A stretch of 64,000 nt of DNA from Lentilactobacillus sp. Marseille-Q4993. Its GTDB lineage: Bacteria > Bacillota > Bacilli > Lactobacillales > Lactobacillaceae. The position numbers and the translations under genes were made by a program. Where the stretch lies: the NCBI RefSeq assembly GCF_951230165.1, contig NZ_CATNVB010000003.1, positions 1 through 64,000 on the forward strand, written 5' to 3'. Below the pieces are notes generated by a model. The model saw only the letters and a list, made by a program, of their open reading frames with translations. It was not told where the DNA came from and searched no databases. Positions 17,070 through 25,753 of this stretch are shown here, one piece after another. The stretch's first letter is position 1. Each line of letters begins with the position of its first letter.

Positions 17070-18497
17070 TTAAGCTTGGGCTGCTTTTGCAGCTTCTTCT
17101 GCGTGACGCTTTGCCAGGTCAGATGTAACAACCTTTTCATGGTTTTCCCACTTACGGTACATGATCATGAGAATCAAGCTGATTGCGTAAATGATTACTG
17201 GAACCCATACGAAGGTGAAGCTGATACCGCCAAGGCTGGCAGCTGATTGAGTCTTCAATGCAGCTGAGAAACCGAATCCGGCCATAATCTTAGCAGCGAT
17301 GAACGAACCAAATCCTGAACCCATTTGGATACAGAATGAAGCACCAATGGCAGTCAAGAATCCGTTAGCACGGATACCGTTCTTCCATTCACCAAAGTCA
17401 ACGGTGTCACCAACCATACCGAAGAACATGGTACATGCTGAACCTGAACCGATACATGCAATACACCAGAATACTAAGGCAACGGTGACGTTACTACCTG
17501 CAAGACCAATACCAACTTGACCAATCATAGTCAATGCAAGGAAGAATACTGTAGTTCCCCACTTGTGGAAAATCTTAACAAACAATGGAACTGAAGCCAT
17601 TCCAAGAACCTGGATGATTGAGAAACCGTTGAAGAATGAGATTAAGTTCTTATCACTCAAATTGTATTGGAAGTAGTATGGTAATGCTGAGTTACGAACG
17701 ATGAATGCAGTCCAGTAAAGCAAGTTGGCTGCAACAATGATCATCCATGGCCAGTTGTGCTTTGTAGCTTTCAAACTTTGACGAATCGTGATTACTTCTT
17801 CTGATTCGATGTTCTTTTCACGCATATCCAAGAAAGCAACAATCAAAAGGATAAATGCAACGATTGAGTAAACACCAACGGCAAGTGACCAACCTCTTTG
17901 GTCGTTACCATGACCCAAGTAAGTAGCAAATGGGATGATGAATGTAACGGCGAAGAAGTTACCAACGTTACCAAGAACTAAACGAATTGAGTTGGCTTGC
18001 ATCCGACCATCAGTATCTGAAGTCAAGTTAGGCAATACAGATGTGATAGGAGTTGACATAGCTGTATATGATAAGTCGGCTAAGATGTACATTACACCGG
18101 CGTAAACGATCTTGGCTGTTCCAGAAAGAGCTGGAGTAGTGAATAACAACCAAACGAATACGGCAAATGGTAATGACATCCAGAGGAACCAAGGACGACT
18201 CTTACCATATTTACTCTTAGTATGATCAACTAAGATACCCATGACAGGAGCACCGATAGCATCGAAGAAACGACCAATCAAAAGTAAAGTTCCGGCCATC
18301 CCTACTGAAAGTCCAAAGACGTTAGTAAAGAAGTAAAGCATATATGAACTGATAATACAGTACAGCAAGTTACCAGACATATCAGTAAATCCGTAAGTTA
18401 TTTTACGGTGTAATGGTAATTTGTCGTCAGCAAGCAATGCTTGAGCTGAAGCAACATTTGAATCAATGTGTTGTGCACCTGGATTATTTGCACTCAT
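17070..18497 (-). CDS. GPH-family sugar/glycoside:cation symporter
   Basis: About 475 residues with twelve predicted TM helices of the glycoside-pentoside-hexuronide family. The signatures are LIGRFFDAIGAPVMGILVDHTKS and the loop KYGKSRPWFLW after helix 2, then YTAMSTPITSVLPNLTSD. It imports the arabinoside or oligosaccharide that the downstream GH127 enzyme hydrolyses. The start is ATG 18497 (MSANNPG), preceded by GGAGGC; the first ATG at 18512 is too close to that site. A consensus cre lies upstream at 18672-18686 and an AraC gene is divergent, so catabolite repression and specific induction are both likely. Confidence 0.92.
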   Translation of the reverse strand: MSANNPGAQHIDSNVASAQALLADDKLPLHRKITYGFTDMSGNLLYCIISSYMLYFFTNVFGLSVGMAGTLLLIGRFFDAIGAPVMGILVDHTKSKYGKSRPWFLWMSLPFAVFVWLLFTTPALSGTAKIVYAGVMYILADLSYTAMSTPITSVLPNLTSDTDGRMQANSIRLVLGNVGNFFAVTFIIPFATYLGHGNDQRGWSLAVGVYSIVAFILLIVAFLDMREKNIESEEVITIRQSLKATKHNWPWMIIVAANLLYWTAFIVRNSALPYYFQYNLSDKNLISFFNGFSIIQVLGMASVPLFVKIFHKWGTTVFFLALTMIGQVGIGLAGSNVTVALVFWCIACIGSGSACTMFFGMVGDTVDFGEWKNGIRANGFLTAIGASFCIQMGSGFGSFIAAKIMAGFGFSAALKTQSAASLGGISFTFVWVPVIIYAISLILMIMYRKWENHEKVVTSDLAKRHAEEAAKAAQA

Positions 18498-18876
18498 AAT
18501 TAAAGCCTCCAAAAAATTTTTTGTCCTACAACAACGAGTTAACCGCTTACATAGAATTCCTAAAAAATAAATTGCTATTTCTTATATGCGGTTAGGGGAA
18601 TACTCGCCAGGCATGCGCCCTTAGATCAGCGATACTTTTTATCGCCTCCTTCTTTTTGTTTACAGGTACATAGTAAGCGTTTCCAAATTAGATAAAAAGG
18701 TCTATAATACGAAATATGGTAATCAAATCCGACTAGTTTGCGGTTTGAGATGGCGTTGATTAGACTTCTGGTAGCGGTTACCTCATCTTTGGTGTCAACA
18801 TCCGACATTTCACAATGTTTAATTATTATGACACTTGGTGTCCATTTCCGACTTTATAGATTTTGGAGGCTTTATG
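18498..18876. promoter_or_regulatory. Divergent regulatory region of the arabinoside operon and AraC gene
   Basis: The gap holds a consensus cre on the minus strand at 18672-18686 (TTGGAAACGCTTACT) and a one-mismatch cre-like site near 18538-18555. No direct repeat for the AraC protein was firmly identified. A 60-codon minus-strand frame here has no ribosome binding site and is not supported. Confidence 0.55.
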
Positions 18877-19827
18877 ATGCAATTTTTTACTTTCACCCTT
18901 GAAAAAACATTACTGTTTTATAAAGGTGGCGAATTCATCACCGATTCTGCATGGCATCATCGTAGCATGCGGCATAAAGGAGATTATGAATTAATTGTAT
19001 GTATTAGGGGACCTATCTACATTGAAGTTGAGGGGCAACAGTTCACTATTGAGAAGGGCGAAGCATTTATCGTTCCGCCATTTTCAGAATTTTTCGGCTA
19101 CAAAGACTCGCCCGAGGGGGCTGACTTTTACTGGGTTCACTTTTTCTCCCAGTTTAAGGAACGGAGTTTTACTGCCAACGTTGAAGAACTAGCAAGTGAA
19201 CTGAGAAACAAAAAATCGACCCACCACCAAATATCACTGCCAATTCATTTCAAGCTAAACGATGACCGGCAAGTGATGGTTTTGATTCATCAAATTTTGT
19301 CGACAAGAGATGAAATTTCCTATATTGAGGAGCGCGACTTTCTCTGTTCAGCAATGATGGTTCGAATTTTCAAACTATTTCTAAACGCTTACGAACCAAA
19401 CGAAGAACAAACAAAAATCAATTACCTTAAAGAATGGATTCGGGCCAACATTTCTTGCCAATTAACCGTCCAACAAATCGCCGACAGGGTCCATCTCAAT
19501 CCAGATTACTTAACAAGATTGTTCAAGAAGTACACGGGAATGACCACCCTCCAATACATCAATCATCTGAAGATTGAGGTCGCATCCCTACTACTAGTTA
19601 GAACTGAACTCCCAATTAAGCAGATTGCGGATTACGCCTACTTCAGTGATGACAAGACGTTTATGCGCCGTTTTAAACACGAAACTGGCTTGACTCCATC
19701 TGAGTACCGTAACTCTTATAACCGGATTCACTTGAACAACCCCCACGTCGATCCCCAAATTCCAATTCCAAAACGAATTGCGGATTCCATCGACTATATT
19801 CCCGAAAACGGGGATATCCCAGAATAA
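18877..19827 (+). CDS. AraC-family regulator (cupin sensor plus HTH)
   Basis: About 316 residues. The N-terminal half is an arabinose-binding-like cupin (GDYELIVCIRGPIYIEVEGQQFTIEKGEAFIVPPF). The C-terminal half carries the AraC double HTH: CQLTVQQIADRVHLNPDYLTRLFKKYTGMT and LPIKQIADYAYFSDDKTFMRRFKHETGLTPSEYR. It is divergent from the GH127/GPH operon, which it most likely activates in response to the sugar product. GGAGG precedes two adjacent ATG codons at 18874 and 18877; the second has better spacing. The ORF could be extended upstream to 18835, but without a ribosome binding site. Confidence 0.9.
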   Translation: MQFFTFTLEKTLLFYKGGEFITDSAWHHRSMRHKGDYELIVCIRGPIYIEVEGQQFTIEKGEAFIVPPFSEFFGYKDSPEGADFYWVHFFSQFKERSFTANVEELASELRNKKSTHHQISLPIHFKLNDDRQVMVLIHQILSTRDEISYIEERDFLCSAMMVRIFKLFLNAYEPNEEQTKINYLKEWIRANISCQLTVQQIADRVHLNPDYLTRLFKKYTGMTTLQYINHLKIEVASLLLVRTELPIKQIADYAYFSDDKTFMRRFKHETGLTPSEYRNSYNRIHLNNPHVDPQIPIPKRIADSIDYIPENGDIPE

Positions 19828-19861
19828 TTCCAACATTCAAATTTTAAGGAGATAATCAATA

Positions 19862-20065
19862 ATGAAATTTTTTACTTTTAAACTCGCAGGTCAACCAATT
19901 TTAGCATGGGTATTCCAGTTAGCCCTAATCATGGTAGCGTGGAAGGTTGCTGACCATCAAATGGCAAATAACGGAACAACAATTTTAATCGCTGGATTTC
20001 TAGTTCTTGCCATCTTTGTTAGTTTTGCGATTGCAAGGAAGTTTGATGGATCAAAACAAAGTTAG
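19862..20065 (+). CDS. Small two-helix membrane protein
   Basis: A 67-residue protein of unknown function. Two hydrophobic segments (about 12-28 and 39-58) flank a short polar loop with DHQMANNGT, and the C-terminus is basic (ARKFDGSKQS). AAGGAGATAATCAATA gives a good ribosome binding site. It follows the AraC gene by 34 bases and is closed by a strong terminator, so it may be co-transcribed with the regulator. Confidence 0.7.
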   Translation: MKFFTFKLAGQPILAWVFQLALIMVAWKVADHQMANNGTTILIAGFLVLAIFVSFAIARKFDGSKQS

Positions 20066-20094
20066 GGATAAGATAAAAAGATTAACCAAAACAT

Positions 20095-20147
20095 AAAACC
20101 GCGCCGACAATTTCATTTTCTTGAAATTACCGGTGCGGTTTTGCCTT
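20095..20147. terminator. Bidirectional terminator
   Basis: AAAACCGC-CCG-AATTTC pairs with GAAATT-CCGG-GCGGTTTT, between convergent genes. Confidence 0.85.
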
Positions 20148-20166
20148 TATCCATGCATTATGGGGT

Positions 20167-21240
20167 TTAGCTGGCGCTTTTCTTACTGTTTCCTCCTGCC
20201 AACGATAATAGTAATTTTCTACTGATATCCACACACCGTTTGCGTTTAAGACTATCCATATTATAAACAGTAACGATAAAGTGCTTGGCAAGGGCTAATT
20301 TAGCCATCCGCATATCCCGAAAATTAACTACATTATCAATTTTCACGGTTGAATATAACGCATTTACATACTCTCGCTTAGCCTGTTCATCAAGCGCATT
20401 AGCCATCGTTACCGTTGTGGCCTGAATTTTTTTAGAAAAGGGAGTGGTGGATGCTACCCGTTCAAACCGGTTTCCTTTAACTTGCCAAGTAAATAAGTCA
20501 TGCTGATTATAACCAGTCGCATTACTTTTAACCACTGTATAATTATTACTTGTTTCCATGGTTACTCCAATAAGCGAATTATTTGGAATGGTCTTAAAGA
20601 CCGGAATGTTAGCACCATTTTTCGCTTTGGTTAAATCACTTGGCCCATCATGATTAAAACTCGCAATAACGTGATCTGCAATTGAATCATCAATATTGTT
20701 TGCCACGAAGGTTGCCAAATTACCACCTTTCGAATGACCACCTAAGTAATACTTGGTATTAGTATTTTTAATTACCCGAGTCACGTAATTAACTGCCGCC
20801 TGCTGAGAAGGAATTGAAGGTAAAAACAGCATGTTAAAATCTTCCTTCCAACCAACTAAAGTTGCCTCCGTTCCTCGAAACGCAATGTATCGAGTGGTAT
20901 TATTCAATGTGAAGGTAACCGCGGTAAATTGTTGCTCCCTTTCAGGATCAAATTCCTGGATAAAATCGTCCCAAATAATATCTCTATACCGCGTACTGTT
21001 TGATAAAGCAACCACTAGCTCTTTATTCATCGCTTGATTCCAAGTGAATTCCGTGATTTTATCCAGAATCCTAGCGTCGCTGGCTAAACTTCCAAGCCTA
21101 TGACAATAGTCTGCTGGTAGTTGATTGAATTTTAGATAAGCAAGCTGAGAAAATACTGCACTATCCAACTCATTTAATGGACGTTTATCAAATGAATCGT
21201 GCCCCATTTCTTCTATGTAATTAATTATCGTTTTCAACAC
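20167..21240 (-). CDS. Mbeg1-like (DUF2974) lipase-fold protein
   Basis: A 357-residue cytosolic protein of the DUF2974 alpha/beta-hydrolase family. The motif YIAFRGTEATLVGWKEDFNM and the nucleophile elbow GGHSKGGNLATF (Ser in GHSKG) are diagnostic. No signal peptide or lipobox is seen. The physiological substrate is unknown; a lipase or esterase role is inferred from the fold. It is divergent from a TetR gene, and the region between them holds a CTATACTAGTATAG operator, so that regulator may control it as well. Confidence 0.85.
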   Translation of the reverse strand: MLKTIINYIEEMGHDSFDKRPLNELDSAVFSQLAYLKFNQLPADYCHRLGSLASDARILDKITEFTWNQAMNKELVVALSNSTRYRDIIWDDFIQEFDPEREQQFTAVTFTLNNTTRYIAFRGTEATLVGWKEDFNMLFLPSIPSQQAAVNYVTRVIKNTNTKYYLGGHSKGGNLATFVANNIDDSIADHVIASFNHDGPSDLTKAKNGANIPVFKTIPNNSLIGVTMETSNNYTVVKSNATGYNQHDLFTWQVKGNRFERVASTTPFSKKIQATTVTMANALDEQAKREYVNALYSTVKIDNVVNFRDMRMAKLALAKHFIVTVYNMDSLKRKRCVDISRKLLLSLAGGNSKKSAS

Positions 21241-21295
21241 GTTTCACTCCCAATCTAACCATGTTCAGATGTATTAATGAGTTGCATTATGAATG

Positions 21296-21309
21296 CTATA
21301 CTAGTATAG
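21296..21309. promoter_or_regulatory. TetR operator, perfect palindrome CTATACTAGTATAG
   Basis: A 14-bp perfect palindrome lies 50 bp upstream of the TetR gene. The same half-sites recur at 23985-24017 in front of the PlsC/FabI operon, which ties both promoters to one regulator. Confidence 0.7.
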
Positions 21310-21358
21310 TTTAAATAACAAATCAAGTTAATGATTTATAACGAAACGAGGAATCTCA

Positions 21359-21985
21359 ATGAGCGAAAGTAACCCAGAAAAATTAAAGACAAAAATTTTA
21401 CAATCCGCTCAACCACTATTTATCGAAAATGGATATAAAAAAGTTACCTATAAAGAAATTGCCAATGAAGTTGGAATTAGTAAGTCCCTGCTCCAATATT
21501 ATTTTCCAAAGAAAGCAGAGATTCTTGAACAACTAATGATAATTAACTTTGACCACTGGCTGAAATCCATTCCAATCAAGGATTCATACACAAAACTAAC
21601 AACTTTTATGATGCTGTTCTTTGATTTTATCTCTCGCGACGATAAAATCCATGAGTTTATGAACGAAATTATCGACAATAACGAGTTATTTAACGTCTTC
21701 ATGGGTTTCTTTGACAAGTGGTTAACTGAAAAAGAGTTAGTCAAGGAAGAAGCCAAGCAGATAAAAGCTTCATTTTTATTTGCAACCAGTGGTGGGCTGC
21801 AACTTTATCGGTTTAGAAAAAATTATCAACTTCAAATTAATCAAATTGTGAAAACTATCATCCAAACTTTATTAAACCTACTCCATAAGTCTCAGCAGTT
21901 TATTGATGATACTTTGGAATCAGCTGATGAGTACTATAACCAACTGAAGAATAAGGGGTGGCAATTAGTTACCATTAGCGATTAA
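21359..21985 (+). CDS. TetR-family regulator, probably of the FabI/PlsC operon
   Basis: A 208-residue TetR protein. The HTH is ILQSAQPLFIENGYKKVTYKEIANEVGISKSLLQYYFPKKAEIL. The remainder is an alpha-helical ligand domain with many aromatic residues. Its own promoter carries CTATACTAGTATAG, and the acyltransferase/enoyl-reductase operon carries two matching arms, so it probably senses an acyl chain or membrane state and controls both. Its stop codon overlaps by four bases the stop of the convergent TetR gene. Confidence 0.85.
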   Translation: MSESNPEKLKTKILQSAQPLFIENGYKKVTYKEIANEVGISKSLLQYYFPKKAEILEQLMIINFDHWLKSIPIKDSYTKLTTFMMLFFDFISRDDKIHEFMNEIIDNNELFNVFMGFFDKWLTEKELVKEEAKQIKASFLFATSGGLQLYRFRKNYQLQINQIVKTIIQTLLNLLHKSQQFIDDTLESADEYYNQLKNKGWQLVTISD

Positions 21986-22563
21986 TCCGATTCACTTATA
22001 AGGCTAATCACTATCCCTGTTATCATTCGAGAAATTTGTTCTGGTTCAACATCATACTGGTTATTGATCCAGAAAATCATAACTTTGAAAGTCATACCAA
22101 CCATCCCTTGATAAACATACTTAGGTTGCACCCTGTTATGGCGAGCTAATTCTGATTTCCATTCTGGATATAATTTATACAAGCTTTTTTTTAACTTTTC
22201 TTCAAACAATGTGTCACTTCTATTTTTATATAGTGATTTAATTTTACAACCGTTCTCACGAACGTATTTCATTGTGCAGATACAGAAGGAATAAATTATC
22301 GACTCAAGTTGATTTTCCCTACCTGTATACTTTGACACATCTACTTTTAGAGCTTCATTGACCATTGTATTAATAAGAGTATCTTGCTTCTCCTTTAGCA
22401 ACTCATTCTTATCATGATAGTGAGCATAGAAAGTACTCCTATTGATACTAGCTTTTTTGATTATGTCCGCTACTTTCATTGCCTTAAACCCTTTGTTAGC
22501 TAACACTACCCAGAAGGCGGTCTGAATTGCTTGCTTTGAATTAAATTCCCGTTGGTCTACCAT
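21982..22563 (-). CDS. TetR-family regulator at the end of the FabI/PlsC operon
   Basis: About 193 residues with an HTH (KQAIQTAFWVVLANKGFKAMKVADIIKKASINRSTFYAHYHDK), the standard TetR layout with an STFYAHY ending. It is the third gene of the PlsC-FabI operon. Start choice is uncertain: ATG 22563 is 16 bases from AAAGGAG, whereas a TTG at 22575 is only four bases from it. The longer frame reaching into the FabI gene (to 22635) is unlikely. Target and ligand are unknown; it could feed back on its own operon. Confidence 0.8.
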   Translation of the reverse strand: MVDQREFNSKQAIQTAFWVVLANKGFKAMKVADIIKKASINRSTFYAHYHDKNELLKEKQDTLINTMVNEALKVDVSKYTGRENQLESIIYSFCICTMKYVRENGCKIKSLYKNRSDTLFEEKLKKSLYKLYPEWKSELARHNRVQPKYVYQGMVGMTFKVMIFWINNQYDVEPEQISRMITGIVISLISESD

Positions 22564-22609
22564 TTTTAAAACCAAATATCTCCTTTCCCGTCGACCATCG
22601 ACGGCTTTT

Positions 22610-23371
22610 TTATTGCAAATGAATTCCCCAATCAACGTACATAACGTCCCCCGTCATCCCTGAAGAAAGAGTACTAAGTAAGAATAAAACAACATTGCCA
22701 ATTTGAGAGGCCTTTATCGGTTTTCCGTCAATCGTTCGCTCATTATAGTTATGAAGTAGACTTTGATAATTTTTGATTCCGGTTAGCGAGAGGGTTTTAA
22801 CCGGTCCGGCGGACACAGCATTAATTCGGATACTATGCTTGCCTAAATCTCTTGCTAGATAAACAACTATTGATTCCAAGCTTGCCTTGGCAATTCCCAT
22901 TAAATTGTAATTAGGAACTGCTCGATGAGCTCCAATATAGGTCAAAGTCACGATACTTCCACCTAGCTCCAACAGTTCTTTCCCATACTTAGCAACTGAA
23001 ATTAATGAGTAACTACTGATCAGTTCACTATTCATGAAATCATCAGCGTTAATATCCATTACCTCACCCTGAAGTGAACTTGGATTTGCATATGCAATAG
23101 CGTGAACAATTCCCTGAACCCGACCACCATCGTGCATAATAGTCGCAAAAGTATCCCTGACATTCTCAGCTTTACTAACATCACATTGGTATAAACTTAC
23201 CTCTTCAGGAATAAACTTAAGTAACTGCTTTTTTATCCGTTCATTCTGATAAGTTAAAATCACCTCAGCCCCTTGCTTAAAAGCAACTTGTGCTATTCCC
23301 CATGCCAAACTTGACTGATTGGTAATCCCCATGATGACAATCCGTTTATTTTCTAGTAATAATCCTGCCAT
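22610..23371 (-). CDS. fabI: Enoyl-[acyl-carrier-protein] reductase, FabI type
   Basis: A 253-residue SDR of the FabI group. The atypical nucleotide loop GITNQSSLAWGIA (FabI uses G-x5-S-I/L-A-x-G and not TGxxxGIG) and the catalytic Tyr and Lys in YNLMGIAKASLES, followed by INAVSAGPVKTLSLTGI, are the FabI signature. It reduces the enoyl-ACP double bond in fatty acid elongation. It is not beside other fab genes but is coupled to a PlsC-like acyltransferase and two TetR genes, so it is probably a conditionally expressed paralogue for membrane adjustment. That role is inference. Confidence 0.88.
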   Translation of the reverse strand: MAGLLLENKRIVIMGITNQSSLAWGIAQVAFKQGAEVILTYQNERIKKQLLKFIPEEVSLYQCDVSKAENVRDTFATIMHDGGRVQGIVHAIAYANPSSLQGEVMDINADDFMNSELISSYSLISVAKYGKELLELGGSIVTLTYIGAHRAVPNYNLMGIAKASLESIVVYLARDLGKHSIRINAVSAGPVKTLSLTGIKNYQSLLHNYNERTIDGKPIKASQIGNVVLFLLSTLSSGMTGDVMYVDWGIHLQ

Positions 23372-23379
23372 TTCTTCTC

Positions 23380-23934
23380 CTAAGCTCTAAGTTTTGCCAT
23401 TTCCTGTCTCAACACTTGATTCAGTTCAGGCTCAGTTTTATGCGTAACAGTTTCGTTAATATAATATGGCTCACCAAAGCTGATTTCGGTTCGGCCCCAA
23501 CCCTTATGGGAAATATAGGCCGGAACAACTGGCACTGAACTTTTCTGGGCAATTAATAGGTACCCTGGTTTAAATTCATTCGAAAAACGTGATCCAGTTG
23601 GAAAAATAATCAATGGGTAAGGTTTAGTCTTTAATCTTTCGATTGGCTGTTTAATACTTTTAAAAGCAGCTGCTTTTCTATCCACCGGAAAAGCATTTAA
23701 GTGGCCCAAAAGAACATTAAGCCCTGGAATATTAAATAGTTCTTTCTTCGCCATAAAGAAGAATACGTTCGAAACACTTACAGCCAATAAAGGTGCATCC
23801 CACAAATATCTGTGATTAGCAACGAGCACAAATGGTCCTAATGGTAAATTTTGCTTACCAGTTACTCTTGTTGGGCCGAGATAAGCTAATAACCACATTT
23901 TCACTGCAATTCTTGAAACTTTATAAAAAAACAT
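23380..23934 (-). CDS. PlsC-like 1-acylglycerol-3-phosphate acyltransferase
   Basis: About 184 residues with the acyltransferase boxes: block I VANHRYLWDAPLL (NHx4D), block II with FFMAKKELFNIPGLNVLLGHLNAF, block III FPTGSRFS and block IV VPVVPAYI. It acylates lysophosphatidate or a related lipid at the membrane. The start is ATG 23934 (MFFYKVSR) with GGGAGGC before it; the upstream ATG at 23970 has no site. It is the first gene of the operon with FabI and a TetR protein, behind a paired operator at 23985-24017. Confidence 0.88.
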   Translation of the reverse strand: MFFYKVSRIAVKMWLLAYLGPTRVTGKQNLPLGPFVLVANHRYLWDAPLLAVSVSNVFFFMAKKELFNIPGLNVLLGHLNAFPVDRKAAAFKSIKQPIERLKTKPYPLIIFPTGSRFSNEFKPGYLLIAQKSSVPVVPAYISHKGWGRTEISFGEPYYINETVTHKTEPELNQVLRQEMAKLRA

Positions 23935-23984
23935 AGCTGCCTCCCGTTTCCCATTTAATGGGAAAAACACTTATCCTTACTTCG

Positions 23985-24017
23985 AACTATACTAGCATAA
24001 ACTGTACTAGTATAGTT
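23985..24017. promoter_or_regulatory. Paired TetR operator in front of the PlsC/FabI operon
   Basis: AACTATACTAG (23985-23995) and CTAGTATAGTT (24007-24017) are inverted arms of 11 bp separated by 11 bp. They match the palindrome at 21296-21309. Confidence 0.7.
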
Positions 24018-24073
24018 GGTCAATGGATTTTAATAAGCCTTAATCGTTAATTTAGTCTTAGCCCAAAATGAGT

Positions 24074-24102
24074 ACAAAAAAAGCCCGATTTCTCGAGCCT
24101 CT
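24074..24102 (-). terminator. Terminator behind the 40-residue membrane protein
   Basis: On the minus strand GCTCG-AGAAAT-CGGGC is followed by seven T, directly after the stop of the small gene. Confidence 0.6.
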
Positions 24103-24103
24103 T

Positions 24104-24226
24104 TTACACCATCCACCACAAAATCTGTGGAATTATAAACTTTAGCAAGTGAAGAATAACGCTGATCCAGCCGATAATAATAAACCACTTCCAAAAGGTA
24201 CTGTGGTTGTCATCTTTGTTGTCCAA
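24104..24226 (-). CDS. Very small membrane protein (40 residues), TTG start
   Basis: A minus-strand frame starts at TTG 24226, six bases behind GGGGGA, and ends in TAA at 24104-24106 just before a terminator. The product has an acidic N-terminus (DNKDDNHST), a hydrophobic helix (FWKWFIIIGWISVILHLL) and an aromatic C-terminus (IIPQILWWMV). Ribosome binding site, transmembrane pattern and terminator together support a gene, though it is short. Function is unknown. Confidence 0.55.
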   Translation of the reverse strand: MDNKDDNHSTFWKWFIIIGWISVILHLLKFIIPQILWWMV

Positions 24227-24294
24227 TTGGAATCCCCCATGATTTTGATAACTTAATCATACATCAAGATTACAATTTAAGAACGTCAATTTCA

Positions 24295-25176
24295 CTATTT
24301 TTTAACGCTAGTTCCAGTCGCATAATTTAGACTGTACCCTGGTTCAATATTGTGGACGTAAACATTAAAACTAACACTATTACTACCAACTGATTTAGCC
24401 TGCATATGGACTCCAGAAGCTAATAGATTACCACCCTTAAAGTCTGGGGCAACCGAATACCTCACGTAGTGGTGCGAGTTTGACCGCAAGTAACTTGCAA
24501 TTTCATTCTCGTACTTCAACATTCCCGGATCATTTAGCTCACGGGTTCCAGTAATCAGGTTCTTGGGATTGTTGTTCTGACCAGTCAGTTGGTACCCAAT
24601 TAGATGGCAACGATTGTAGAGCCAACCGCTACTAGTCCGTTTGTTATGCCAGCCTGTTGGGTTAACGTAGAGTGCTTCTCTGGTCGCACTTGGCATAAGT
24701 CGCTCATTAAGTAATGCCTTTGCTAAAGTTGGTCGATTATAGCCATCTAGGTTGCCATAATACTGCCATGGCCCGTTAGCAGTTGATAAGTCGCTACTGG
24801 TAAACGTTGGGCGGTTACCATTTACCAACGTAATTAACTTGCCATGATATTTCGATTTGGAAACAGTTGGGTGACTAGCCTGAGCTTTATGAACCGTGCT
24901 CCGCTTGACCCGCCGAACCACCTTTCTCGCGGTACGGTAGTCCGTCTTGGCAAGAGTTAGCCCCCTTCTTCTCGCAATAGCTAACGAAACTCTAAACACT
25001 TTCTTAGCCCGATTTAGGCCCCGGTTATGACGGTGATAAAAATAGTGTTTACCAGTCCTAGTTATGTACACAGCGGTCGCGGCACTAGTTGTCGTTGGCT
25101 CAATTATCGCAGCTGAACCACCAACCAATCCCACAACCAAAATCAAAGTTAGAAAAAACTTACGCAGTTTTCCCAA
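24295..25176 (-). CDS. Secreted DNA/RNA non-specific endonuclease
   Basis: A 293-residue exported nuclease of the beta-beta-alpha metal family (EndA/NucA-like). An N-terminal signal peptide (KFFLTLILVVGLVGGSAA) precedes a basic linker with a YHRHNRGLNRAKKVFRVS segment. The catalytic region is YNRCHLIGYQLTGQNNNPKNLITGTRELN, where the usual DRGH becomes NRCH but keeps the His and the distal Asn-rich metal helix; GVHMQAKSV follows. It probably degrades extracellular DNA for nutrients, or serves in DNA uptake as in streptococci. The Gly to Cys exchange is noteworthy, because a Cys is rare in exported proteins of this group. Confidence 0.87.
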   Translation of the reverse strand: MGKLRKFFLTLILVVGLVGGSAAIIEPTTTSAATAVYITRTGKHYFYHRHNRGLNRAKKVFRVSLAIARRRGLTLAKTDYRTARKVVRRVKRSTVHKAQASHPTVSKSKYHGKLITLVNGNRPTFTSSDLSTANGPWQYYGNLDGYNRPTLAKALLNERLMPSATREALYVNPTGWHNKRTSSGWLYNRCHLIGYQLTGQNNNPKNLITGTRELNDPGMLKYENEIASYLRSNSHHYVRYSVAPDFKGGNLLASGVHMQAKSVGSNSVSFNVYVHNIEPGYSLNYATGTSVKK

Positions 25177-25326
25177 AATAATCTCTCCCTACTATTAAAT
25201 TATTGATCACATTAAATTTGTGAACTTATTAATTATACAGAAGTTTAGATTGTTTGAATATACCGCGTAAAAAATACGGATAGTCTTGATTTAGTTTATA
25301 ATTATTCGATGGGAGGGATTATCTCT

Positions 25327-25707
25327 ATGAAAAAACAATTGTTTGCAGGAATCACTGCTGTAATGACATTAAATGGCGTTCTAGCAGTTGGTCAACCTAA
25401 CGTTGACGCGGCTAAATTGAAAAAAGGTATGCCCAAGGCGTTGATTGGGACTTGGAAACGTGGAACTGGCCAAAACTCTTCTCGCTACCATGGTTCAAAG
25501 TATGACTACTGGGTTCAACCGTTTCAAGCAAGTGCCTACGGTGGTAAAGTTCGGTCTCACAAATACTTGGGCAAACACACCTACAAGGTCTACTACACAG
25601 AAATGCTGACCCAACAGCATAAGCACCTTTATTTTCACTGGTACTCTAAACATAAAGTTGGATTGAAGTACTCTGTCCATAGCAAGTATTCAGTATTCTA
25701 TAGATAA
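25327..25707 (+). CDS. Small secreted protein of the MPxxxxG-W family
   Basis: A 126-residue protein with a signal peptide (MKKQLFAGITAVMTLNGVLA) and a basic, Tyr- and His-rich mature part. The segment KGMPKALIGTWKRGTG matches the SGMPSALKGKW and TTPKSLRGHW segments of the proteins at 42.5-45.2 kb, so it is a dispersed member of that family. I chose ATG 25327 because GGGAGGGA lies upstream; the first ATG at 25309 overlaps that site. Function is unknown. Confidence 0.8.
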   Translation: MKKQLFAGITAVMTLNGVLAVGQPNVDAAKLKKGMPKALIGTWKRGTGQNSSRYHGSKYDYWVQPFQASAYGGKVRSHKYLGKHTYKVYYTEMLTQQHKHLYFHWYSKHKVGLKYSVHSKYSVFYR

Positions 25708-25745
25708 CAAAAAAATCCCGAGGATTTCTCCTCGAGATTTTTATT
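25706..25745. terminator. Bidirectional terminator
   Basis: AAAATC-GAGG pairs with CCTC-GATTTT, with T run, between convergent genes. Confidence 0.8.
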
Positions 25746-25753
25746 TTAGCTTT

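Noticed and set aside
18626-18808. A 60-codon minus-strand ORF between the GPH transporter and AraC genes
   Set aside because: No ribosome binding site, no recognisable domain, and it overlaps the regulatory region with the cre site.
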